Origin: SVMC01 sp045601345
Lineage (GTDB): Bacteria > Bacillota > Clostridia > Oscillospirales > Oscillospiraceae
Assembly (NCBI GenBank): GCA_045601345.1
Contig: JAZRZL010000018.1
Location: 1 to 64,000 of the forward strand
DNA: 64,000 nucleotides
Direction of reading: 5' to 3'
In this document: piece by piece, positions 16,336 to 23,997 of the stretch
Layout: every line of letters starts with the position of its first letter
Position numbering within the stretch: position 1 is the first letter of the stretch
The notes under the pieces: generated by a model
Seen by the model: the letters and a program-made list of their open reading frames with translations, nothing else
Database searches by the model: none
Told to the model about the DNA's origin: nothing
Position numbers and translations under genes: made by a program

Positions 16336-19287
16336 ATGAAAAAATGCCTTTGTTTTATTCTGACATTTGCGCTGCTGCTTCAACTTTTTGCTATTCCCGC
16401 CAGTGCTGTCGCGTCATCTATGAGTTTTAGCCTTGGATCCGCTAAGGGCAATGCTGGAGATATAGTTCGTTTGCCTCTGGCTATGGATAGTACAGTCGAA
16501 GCAACGACGTATAGTATTTCTTATTTTACTTACGATCAAACAGCATTGGAATTTGTCGGCTTTGATAACATTGGTGCAGTTATCATGGATTCTTTTCTTA
16601 GAAGCAGCGGTGTAGATAACACAAAGTGCGCCATTGTATTCATGTACTCTCCGGCAAAGGTTGTAGGCGGAAATCTTTGTGATGTAAAATTTTCCATTAA
16701 AAGTACGGCAGAGCCTGGTGATTATGAGATTTCCTATATACCCGCAGCGAAGAACCTGAATACTGCGGTCAGCGATATTCAGATTCATTATGGACATATC
16801 CATGTGCATGACTATCAGTCGGTTATTACACTGCCTACCTGCACGACCAAAGGCTTTACTACATATTCCTGCAATTGCGGTGATTCCTATGTTGCTGATG
16901 AGATAGGGTCGCTTGGCCATGACTTGAGGGTTTCTGAGGAAGTTAAAGCGACCTGTACCACCGCTGGCTATATTTTAAAGAACTGTTCTCGCCTCGGCTG
17001 TGACTATGAGGAAAAGATCAATGTTGATGTACTGGGGCATGATCTGCGTGAGGTAGCCAAGGTTGCACCTACTTGTACAAAACCCGGCAGCGAAGCTGGT
17101 AAGACCTGTAGCCGCTGCGATTATACCGAAGGCCTTGAAACGATTCCCGCGCTTACCCATGATTTACAGGTTATTGAAGAAGCAAAACCTACCTGCACTA
17201 CTGATGGTTATATTCGCAAGGTCTGCTCTCGTCTTGGCTGCGACTATGAGGAGACGATTACAGTCCATGCACTGGGGCATGATCTGCATGATGTGGCGAG
17301 AGTTGAGCCTACTTGTACTGAACCCGGCAGCGAAGCCGGAAAGACCTGTAGCCGTTGCGACTATACCGAAGGTCTTGGTGTTATCCCCGCTCTTGGTCAT
17401 ACGCTTACGGATGTTGCCAAGGTAAAACCCACCTGTACTGAACCCGGTTGCGAGGCCGGAAAGACCTGTAGCCGTTGTGACTACACCGAAGGCCTCAAAG
17501 TCATTGCCGCCTTAGGTCATGCGCTTACGGACGTTGCCAAGGTAGAACCCACCTGTACCGAACCCGGTTGCGAAGCTGGAAAGATTTGTAGCCGTTGCGA
17601 TTATACCGAAGGCCTTGGTGTTATCCCCGCTCTGGGTCATGCTTTCATAAATTATCAGAAGGTGGAACCCAGCTGTACGTTGGCAGGCCATAAGGCTGGC
17701 AGTATCTGTAGCCGCTGTGACTACACCGAAGGTCTTGAAGTTATTGCCGCCTTGGGTCATGCTCTTACAGACGTTGCTAAGGTAGAACCCACCTGTACTG
17801 AACCCGGTTGCGAGGCCGGAAAGACCTGTAGCCGTTGCGACTACACCGAAGGCCTTGGTGTTATCCCCGCTCTGGGTCATGATCTTACGGACGTTGCCAA
17901 GGTAGAACCCACCTGTACCGAACTCGGTTGCGAAGCCGGAAAGATTTGTAGCCGTTGCGACTACACCGAAGGCCTCAAAGTCATTGCCGCCTTGGGTCAT
18001 GCTCTTACGGACGTTGCCAAGGTAGAACCCACCTGTACTGAACCCGGTTGCGAAGCTGGAAAGATTTGTAGCCGTTGTGACTACACCGAAGGTCTTGGCG
18101 TTATCCCTGCTCTGGGTCATGCGCTTACGGACGTTGCCAAGGTAGAACCTACCTGTACCGAACCCGGTTGCGAAGCCGGAAAGGCCTGTAGCCGTTGCGA
18201 CTACACCGAAGGCCTCAAAGTCATTGCCGCCTTGGGTCATGCTCTTACGGATGTTGCCAAGGTAGAACCCACCTGTACCGAACCCGGTAGCGAAGCTGGA
18301 AAGATTTGTAGCCGTTGCGACTACACCGAAGGCCTTGGTGTTATCCCCGCTCAGGGTCATTCTCTTACGGATGTTGCCAAGGTAGAACCCACCTGTACCG
18401 AACCCGGTTGCGAAGCTGGAAAGATTTGTAGCCGCTGTGACTATACCGAAGGCTTTGAAGAAATTCCTGCGTTGGAGCATGAGTTTACCGAGGTTTCCAA
18501 TTGGAATTGGATTTCCGCTGTGGGCGGTTATGCAGCTACGGCTGTTTACAAGTGCAACAGATGCAATGAGAATGAGCAAACGATTTCCGCTGCGGTAAGC
18601 TCTGCCGCTGAGCCTGAAGGCTACATTACCTACACTGCCGCTGTTACACTCCATGGAAAAGAATTTACTACCACGAAGGTGGATCAGGCTAGCTGTACGC
18701 TGAATGTAATCAATGGTACAATTACAAGCGGCAACAGAGAGAATGAACCGTATCTCTATGATGATTTTATTACGGTTCAGGCTGATGCACCTAAGGAAGG
18801 GAAGTACTTTGTCGGCTGGTATCTTAACGGAGAAAAGGTCAGTGATAAGAAAAACTACAAGTTCTATCTCAAAACCAATACAGTAATTGAGGCCAAGTAT
18901 GAAGACGCTCCTGTGGAGGTTTCCCCGCTGGTTGCTCTGGAGCTTACAGACAGGGTTGGCCTTGCAGACGGTGGCCAGCAGCTCAAGCTGATTGTCCGTT
19001 GGGAGCTTCCGTCCGGCTATCAGCCTGTTGAGGCCGGTTTCGTAAGAACCTATAATGATGACAAGAGCGGTTCTGACAGCCTGAAGCTTGAAAATGTGGA
19101 TGGCAGCGACATCAAGAAAAACGCTGTAGCCGCTGTCCGCAACACCGGCAGCTATACCCTGAACCTGAACCTGAGTGCCAGCACAGCGCAAAAGAATCTC
19201 TACGCCGCTGGCTATCTCAAATACACCAACGCCGCCGGCGAGACGGTTATTGTTTATACCGATCCGGCACAGAGCGCTGCGGAATAA
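16336..19287 (+). CDS. Secreted cohesin protein with fourteen 40-residue Cys-rich repeats
   Basis: A 983-residue exported protein: signal peptide (1-23), a cohesin-like module (about 27-152), fourteen tandem 40-residue repeats (156-715), then about 268 residues that include a beta-repeat of the InlB/Flg-new kind (KYFVGWYLNGEKVSDKKNYK near 830) and a C-terminal domain without sortase signal or dockerin. A typical repeat reads DVAKVEPTCTEPGCEAGK-xCSRCDYTEGLxVIPALGH: a lone Cys, then CSRC, so each may bind metal or form disulfides. Comparable Cys repeats occur in surface proteins of gut Firmicutes; their function is unknown. ATG 16336 follows AGGAGG by eight bases (TTG 16333 is less likely). It is 12 bp after the cohesin-dockerin gene, so the two are probably one operon. 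Confidence 0.85.
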   Translation: MKKCLCFILTFALLLQLFAIPASAVASSMSFSLGSAKGNAGDIVRLPLAMDSTVEATTYSISYFTYDQTALEFVGFDNIGAVIMDSFLRSSGVDNTKCAIVFMYSPAKVVGGNLCDVKFSIKSTAEPGDYEISYIPAAKNLNTAVSDIQIHYGHIHVHDYQSVITLPTCTTKGFTTYSCNCGDSYVADEIGSLGHDLRVSEEVKATCTTAGYILKNCSRLGCDYEEKINVDVLGHDLREVAKVAPTCTKPGSEAGKTCSRCDYTEGLETIPALTHDLQVIEEAKPTCTTDGYIRKVCSRLGCDYEETITVHALGHDLHDVARVEPTCTEPGSEAGKTCSRCDYTEGLGVIPALGHTLTDVAKVKPTCTEPGCEAGKTCSRCDYTEGLKVIAALGHALTDVAKVEPTCTEPGCEAGKICSRCDYTEGLGVIPALGHAFINYQKVEPSCTLAGHKAGSICSRCDYTEGLEVIAALGHALTDVAKVEPTCTEPGCEAGKTCSRCDYTEGLGVIPALGHDLTDVAKVEPTCTELGCEAGKICSRCDYTEGLKVIAALGHALTDVAKVEPTCTEPGCEAGKICSRCDYTEGLGVIPALGHALTDVAKVEPTCTEPGCEAGKACSRCDYTEGLKVIAALGHALTDVAKVEPTCTEPGSEAGKICSRCDYTEGLGVIPAQGHSLTDVAKVEPTCTEPGCEAGKICSRCDYTEGFEEIPALEHEFTEVSNWNWISAVGGYAATAVYKCNRCNENEQTISAAVSSAAEPEGYITYTAAVTLHGKEFTTTKVDQASCTLNVINGTITSGNRENEPYLYDDFITVQADAPKEGKYFVGWYLNGEKVSDKKNYKFYLKTNTVIEAKYEDAPVEVSPLVALELTDRVGLADGGQQLKLIVRWELPSGYQPVEAGFVRTYNDDKSGSDSLKLENVDGSDIKKNAVAAVRNTGSYTLNLNLSASTAQKNLYAAGYLKYTNAAGETVIVYTDPAQSAAE
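16801..18480 (+). repeat. Fourteen in-frame 120-bp tandem repeats
   Basis: Fourteen units of exactly 120 bp, with the unit boundary at the LGH codons. Repeats 5-14 are nearly identical in DNA except unit 8 (17641-17760), whose first half diverges. The unit endings alternate between GVIPALGH and KVIAALGH, so the real period is 240 bp. Confidence 0.9.
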
Positions 19288-19359
19288 ATTCTTCTACGCT
19301 AAGAAGATAGGCTATTTTACACCGCAGCCGGATATATTTGCAGAATAAGCAATTGACTG

Positions 19360-19388
19360 GGAGGTCACCCAACGAATGGGTGACCTCC
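19360..19388 (+). terminator. Intrinsic terminator after the repeat-protein gene
   Basis: A perfect 11-bp stem, GGAGGTCACCC with GGGTGACCTCC, and a 7-base loop. The sequence after it (GCTCAATTATTAT) is only moderately T-rich. Confidence 0.7.
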
Positions 19389-19556
19389 GCTCAATTATTA
19401 TAAGCGTCGGGAGATGGTCAAATATGAAGAAAGGTCTTCAAGTCGTGTCCAGACAGGAGCGGCTGGATCGTGCATACCTCAGGATTTTGACTCCGAAAGT
19501 CTGGAAATACATGATGTGCGCAAAAATATTGACACAATCAGTGGCAAAGTCGGGAC

Positions 19557-19585
19557 TTGCGAAATTGAAAAGTATATGATAAAAT
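19557..19585 (+). promoter_or_regulatory. Promoter of the acyltransferase gene
   Basis: TTGCGA (19557-19562), 17-base spacer, TAAAAT (19580-19585) with an extended -10 TG at 19577-19578. Transcription would start about 35 bp before the ATG. Confidence 0.5.
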
Positions 19586-19625
19586 TAATAAATAAAAACG
19601 TGCTATTGTTGTCGGGGGTGTTCTA

Positions 19626-20840
19626 ATGAAAAATAATAGAAAATGGACAAGATTCCGACATACCGTATTTACAGAGCTGATTAGACCCGTGGCTCGTTTG
19701 ATTGCAAATGTAAAGTATCGCGCCACGATTGACAAATTTACACAGGAAGGAAACCGCAATTGGTTGGTTCTTTCTAATCATCAGACAGAGTTTGATCAGT
19801 TTTTTATTGGCCTTGCCTTTAAAAAGCCGGTGTATTATGTTGCATTGGAGGATATATTCTCCAATGGGTGGATATCTTGTGTAATTCGCTGGATGGTGGC
19901 ACCAATTCCTATTTTGAAGGCCACTTCGGATGTGCGGGCAGTGATAAACTGCATTCGGGTTGCCAAAGAGGGCGGTAATATCGCCTTGTTTCCAGAAGGA
20001 AACCGCACCTACAGCGGCAGAACGTGCTATATCAAGCCATCTGTAGCTGCACTGGCAAAAAAGATGGCACTTCCCATTGCAATCTTCCGTATAGAAGGCG
20101 GCTATGGGGTCAAGCCTCGTTGGGCAAGGCAATTCCGTAAAGGCCGCATGAGAGCCTACGTCAAACGGGTGATTGAACCGGAAGAATATCAGAATATGTC
20201 CAAAGAGACACTGTACGATCTCATCTGTCAGGAGTTGTGGGTGGACGAAGCAATTGCAGATGCCAGCTTCCCGAGCAAGTTTGGTGCTGAAAATTTGGAG
20301 CAGGTTATTTATATCTGCCCTGATTGCGGTATATCCGAATTTGAATCTAAGGGTGAGCTGCTGACCTGCAAGCACTGTGGAAAACAGCATCGCTATACCG
20401 CTGAAAAGCGGCTTGAGGCGTTAGAAGGGGCGACCCGTTTTCCTTTCGTTGCCCAATGGTATGATTATCAGGAGAGCTTTATCCGCTCTCTGGATCTTTC
20501 GCCTTACCAGACAACACCGATTTATCAGGATACAGCGGATATTTCCGAAGTTATCGTATTTGACAGAAAACGTCCTCTTTTTAAAAATATACAAATCTTC
20601 ATTTACGGCGACCGACTGGAAGTTCTGTGTAACCAAGAAAAAATAGTTCTGCAATACCTCAATATACAGGCCATGGCCTGCGTCGTTGGGCATAAACTAA
20701 ATATTTTTTTAAAAGATAAGATTTATCAGCTCAAAGGAGATACTAGCTTTAATGCTTTAAAATATTGCAATATTTATTACCACGCAAAATTTATTAAGGA
20801 AGGACACAAAGATGGAGAGTTTCAGTTTTTGGGATTATGA
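19626..20840 (+). CDS. PlsC-type acyltransferase with C-terminal zinc ribbon
   Basis: A 404-residue protein. Residues about 30-200 form a 1-acylglycerol-3-phosphate acyltransferase domain with the catalytic HX4D (His52, Asp57 in NHQTEFD) and the phosphate-binding FPEGNR (122-127). Unusually for the family, a zinc ribbon (CPDC at 231-234 and CKHC at 248-251) follows, then about 150 residues of unknown fold. The acyltransferase half suggests membrane phospholipid synthesis or remodelling. GGGGGTG precedes ATG 19626. The last 29 bp overlap the symporter gene downstream, a sign of translational coupling. Confidence 0.8.
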   Translation: MKNNRKWTRFRHTVFTELIRPVARLIANVKYRATIDKFTQEGNRNWLVLSNHQTEFDQFFIGLAFKKPVYYVALEDIFSNGWISCVIRWMVAPIPILKATSDVRAVINCIRVAKEGGNIALFPEGNRTYSGRTCYIKPSVAALAKKMALPIAIFRIEGGYGVKPRWARQFRKGRMRAYVKRVIEPEEYQNMSKETLYDLICQELWVDEAIADASFPSKFGAENLEQVIYICPDCGISEFESKGELLTCKHCGKQHRYTAEKRLEALEGATRFPFVAQWYDYQESFIRSLDLSPYQTTPIYQDTADISEVIVFDRKRPLFKNIQIFIYGDRLEVLCNQEKIVLQYLNIQAMACVVGHKLNIFLKDKIYQLKGDTSFNALKYCNIYYHAKFIKEGHKDGEFQFLGL

Positions 20841-22230
20841 GGTTTGGGGAATCTTTTCCCTGATTACAGTTCTTCTGGGCAGTCTTCTATTGGCAAATTC
20901 GCTAAAGAAGCTTGTTCCCATTTTAAAGAAATCCCTGATTCCGTCCTCCGTTCTTGGCGGCATTTTGTTGCTGATCGCATCGGGCGTTTATGAATCTTTC
21001 ACTGGGAATAATCTTTTTAATACCAGTTTTTTTGGAGGAAATGGAACTGGGGTTCTGGAAATTCTGACCTATCACTGCCTTGCGTTGGGCTTTATTGCCA
21101 CCACATTGAAGCCCGCAAATGAAAAATTTAATAAAAAACGTAGCGCAGAGATTTTTAATACCGGTGTTACGACTGTCTCGACCTATCTCATGCAGGGGGT
21201 TCTTGGCCTTGCAATTACCATTGTTGCAGTAATCATTTCCCCCCAATTTTTTGCTGCATCTGGCATTATTCTGCCCTTTGGATTTGGTCAGGGAACGGGA
21301 CAGGCGTTAAACTATGGCAATATTTACGAGCTTGAATACGGCTTTGCCGGCGGCAGAAGCTTTGGCTTGACCATTGCCGCTATGGGTTTTTTAAGCGCTA
21401 GTGTTGGTGGGGTTATACATCTGAATATTTTACGAAAAAAGGGACTGAAATACAATTTTGGTCATGAAGATGAGGAAGCAGAGTCTCTGATTCTTCAAGA
21501 TATTCAGGGGAAGCATGAAATTCCAATGAATGGCAGCATTGATAAGCTTACGATGCAGATAGTGCTCATATGCCTGACCTATTTCATCGCTTATGCGATT
21601 ATGGCAGCGCTTGGAGCAATTGCAGGCAGCCTGAAATCAATTCTCTTTGGCTTTAATTTTCTTCTTGGCGTGCTTGCCGCCACCCTTGTGAAGGGAATCA
21701 ATAATCTCCTTATGAAGAAGGGAATTGTCAGAAGGCAGCATATCAGTCCCTTCCTGATGACCAGATTGAGCGGCTTCTTCTTTGATGTCATGATCGTTGC
21801 AGGTGTTGCGGCAATCCGCCTCAACGCATTGCGCAGTTATTGGCCGATTATTATCATTCTGAGCCTTGTCGGTGCCCTCTCAACCTATTATTACAATTAT
21901 TTTGTTGCAAAAAAAATGTTCCCGGATTATTCGGAAGAGCAGTTTATGGTGATGTACGGTATGCTTACCGGCACAGCCAGTACTGGTATTATCCTTTTGC
22001 GTGAGTTGGATCCGGATTTTAAAACTCTTGCAGCAGAAAATCTGGTTTATCAAAATTTCCCGGCCATTGTTTTCGGGTTTCCCCTGATGATTCTTGCAAC
22101 ACTTGCACCAGAGCAGCCAGTGCTGGCACTACTGATTATGTTTGCCTTTTTTGTTGTGATGAACCTGATTCTATTTCGTAGTATTATTTTTAGAAAAAAG
22201 AATAAGAAACATATTGATCGTGTCGTTTGA
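20812..22230 (+). CDS. Sodium/glutamate-type symporter family protein
   Basis: A 472-residue integral membrane protein with about eleven hydrophobic segments, of the GltS-related family. Recognisable parts are SLKKLVPILKKSLIPSSVLGGI (31-52), the glycine-rich re-entrant loop GIILPFGFGQGTGQAL and a second GMLTGTASTGIILLRELDPD in the C-terminal repeat. Distant members are annotated as sodium:glutamate symporters, but the substrate is not proven. AAGGAAGGACAC precedes ATG 20812, inside the 3' end of the acyltransferase gene. Confidence 0.75.
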   Translation: MESFSFWDYEVWGIFSLITVLLGSLLLANSLKKLVPILKKSLIPSSVLGGILLLIASGVYESFTGNNLFNTSFFGGNGTGVLEILTYHCLALGFIATTLKPANEKFNKKRSAEIFNTGVTTVSTYLMQGVLGLAITIVAVIISPQFFAASGIILPFGFGQGTGQALNYGNIYELEYGFAGGRSFGLTIAAMGFLSASVGGVIHLNILRKKGLKYNFGHEDEEAESLILQDIQGKHEIPMNGSIDKLTMQIVLICLTYFIAYAIMAALGAIAGSLKSILFGFNFLLGVLAATLVKGINNLLMKKGIVRRQHISPFLMTRLSGFFFDVMIVAGVAAIRLNALRSYWPIIIILSLVGALSTYYYNYFVAKKMFPDYSEEQFMVMYGMLTGTASTGIILLRELDPDFKTLAAENLVYQNFPAIVFGFPLMILATLAPEQPVLALLIMFAFFVVMNLILFRSIIFRKKNKKHIDRVV

Positions 22231-22245
22231 CCGAACCCTATGAAG

Positions 22246-22277
22246 CCTCCTCAGCCATGATGTTGGGGAGGTTTTTT
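22246..22277 (+). terminator. Intrinsic terminator after the symporter gene
   Basis: CCTCCTCA pairs with TGGGGAGG (one G-U), followed by TTTTTT. Confidence 0.8.
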
Positions 22278-22331
22278 GGATGAGCAGCAAAAAATATGCC
22301 ATACTATGAAAAACAGACAGGAGGCATATCT

Positions 22332-23060
22332 ATGGAAACAGAAGCTTTGCAAATTGGGAAGGACAAGACGGATCCTTTGGAGGAATATGGTGCCGTACAC
22401 ATGACCGGTCAGGACGGAAATATTTGTACGCTGACCATTATTGGGCAGATTGAAGGTCACCAGATCTTACCTGAGACGACAAAAACAACAAAATATGAGC
22501 ATATTCTCCCTCTTTTAGCTGCCATTGAGCAGAGTGACCAAATTGAGGGGCTGCTCCTGCTTCTCAATACCGTGGGTGGCGATATTGAGGCAGGACTGGC
22601 TATTGCCGAATTGATTGCAGGAATGCGAAAGCCAACGGTATCGCTGGTCTTGGGCGGTGGACATTCGATTGGTGTGCCGCTGGCGGTATGTACGAAAAAG
22701 AGCTTTATTGCTAGGACTGCCAGCATGACGATCCACCCTGTACGCATCAGTGGGACGGTGATTGGAGCACCGCAGACCTATCAGTATATGCAGCAGGTGC
22801 GTGAACAGATTGTTGATTTTGTCACATCGAATTCTCACGTGAGCCGGGAAGTTTTTCTGTCCTATATGATGGCCACCGGGGAAATTGCCTCCGATGTTGG
22901 CACGGTCATTTATGGAGAGGAGGCCGTGCGGTGCGGGCTTATGGATCAGGTTGGAACCCTGTCCGATGCCTTAAATGCGCTTCATCAGATGGTAGAGCAA
23001 AATAAAAAACATGAAGATACGCATCGAAACGATACAACCGGCGATACAGCGCCACAATGA
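22332..23060 (+). CDS. ClpP-fold protein of the TepA type
   Basis: A 242-residue serine-protease-fold protein related to B. subtilis TepA (YmfB), historically linked to protein export. Ser112 in GGGHSIGVPL and His135 in MTIHPVR are the expected nucleophile and base. ATG 22332 follows GGAGG; the open frame to 22296 has no ribosome site. Its near neighbours are uppP and ftsK/spoIIIE; in Bacillus tepA also lies beside spoIIIE, which supports the call. Activity is not established for the family. Confidence 0.85.
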   Translation: METEALQIGKDKTDPLEEYGAVHMTGQDGNICTLTIIGQIEGHQILPETTKTTKYEHILPLLAAIEQSDQIEGLLLLLNTVGGDIEAGLAIAELIAGMRKPTVSLVLGGGHSIGVPLAVCTKKSFIARTASMTIHPVRISGTVIGAPQTYQYMQQVREQIVDFVTSNSHVSREVFLSYMMATGEIASDVGTVIYGEEAVRCGLMDQVGTLSDALNALHQMVEQNKKHEDTHRNDTTGDTAPQ

Positions 23061-23159
23061 TATCTTCAGGAATTCCCAATTCCTAAAAAACAGTGGAATT
23101 TTTCCCAAAAGTATGCTATGATAAGATGAAATTTTTTATAGCATTCTTGGAGGCGTTCT

Positions 23160-23987
23160 ATGTCTTATTTACAGGCCATCATTCTTGGTTTGGTTCAGGG
23201 AATTGCGGAGTTTTTGCCGATCTCCAGTTCCGGTCACCTGAAGCTGTTTGAAAAGCTTCTTGGTCTTCCGAATGTGGAGACCGATTACTTATTCTTTGAT
23301 GTGCTGCTTCATCTCGGCACACTGATTGCTGTGTTTATTGTCTACCGCAAGGTCATTGGTGATATTTTAAATGAGCTTTTTACCATGCTCCATTTACGTA
23401 GAGACAAGACCGAACCTGATATTCCTAGGCGTCGTCTGATTGTGATGCTTATTGTATCCCTTCTTCCATTATTTGTGATTTTTCCCTTTAAGGATTCTTT
23501 AGAAAAGCTGGGTGGTAATTATTTGGTCATCGGTATCATGCTGATCCTTACCGGCCTTGCACTTTACATATGCGATCATCTTCCCAACGGTAAGAAGACA
23601 GAAAAGGACATGAGTATCGTTGATGCGCTTTTTATTGGCGCAGCGCAGGCGCTTGCCGTCATGCCAGGTCTCAGCCGTTCAGGTATGACCATCTCCGCAG
23701 GATCAGCCAGAGGTCTTGACCGCAGCTATGCCGTTCAGTTTTCTTTCCTGATGTCTATCCCCACCATTTTGGCAGCGGTTCTTCTGGAGCTTGTGGATGC
23801 CCTTCGGGCAGGTGTGGATGGATCCCTTTTGCCTAAGTATCTGGTTGGTGTAGTGATTGCTGCACTGTCTGGTATTGGCGCAATGAAGTTTTTACAGTTT
23901 ATAGCACAAAAGAAGAAGTTCGGCGGTTTTTCTTACTACTGCTGGGGTGTCGGCATCGTATCTATGTTCCTCTTTTTAATTTCATGA
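23160..23987 (+). CDS. uppP: Undecaprenyl-diphosphatase (BacA/UppP)
   Basis: Dephosphorylates undecaprenyl pyrophosphate so that the lipid carrier can be reused in cell-wall synthesis; high dosage gives bacitracin resistance. The 275-residue membrane protein has the motifs QGIAEFLPISSSGHL (14-28) and MPGLSRSGMTISAG (about 175-188) with the conserved Glu and Ser/Arg residues. ATG follows GGAGGCGTTCT. An extended -10 (TGCTATGAT, 23114-23122) stands upstream without a clear -35. The stop is 10 bp before ftsK. Confidence 0.95.
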   Translation: MSYLQAIILGLVQGIAEFLPISSSGHLKLFEKLLGLPNVETDYLFFDVLLHLGTLIAVFIVYRKVIGDILNELFTMLHLRRDKTEPDIPRRRLIVMLIVSLLPLFVIFPFKDSLEKLGGNYLVIGIMLILTGLALYICDHLPNGKKTEKDMSIVDALFIGAAQALAVMPGLSRSGMTISAGSARGLDRSYAVQFSFLMSIPTILAAVLLELVDALRAGVDGSLLPKYLVGVVIAALSGIGAMKFLQFIAQKKKFGGFSYYCWGVGIVSMFLFLIS

Positions 23988-23997
23988 GGAGGTAGCT

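Larger units (their letters stand above)
19288..19625. other. Gene-free region between the repeat protein and the acyltransferase
   Basis: Holds a strong terminator (19360-19388), an inverted repeat (19448-19505) and a promoter (19557-19585). Short frames at 19376-19626 lack a ribosome site and typical codon use and were not called. Confidence 0.6.

Noticed and set aside
16801..18480. CRISPR-like spacing of the 120-bp repeats
   Set aside because: Units are contiguous coding repeats without unique spacers, in frame within a secreted protein, and no cas genes are present.
17512..19191. 559-codon open frame on the minus strand across the Cys-rich repeats
   Set aside because: It exists because the 120-bp repeat lacks stops in that frame; its translation is a low-complexity echo of the repeats and it has no ribosome site.
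19470..19505. tRNA-Gln remnant (CAGGATTTTGACTCC resembles its anticodon arm)
   Set aside because: Acceptor, D and T arms are absent, and the rest of the sequence does not fit, so the similarity is likely chance.
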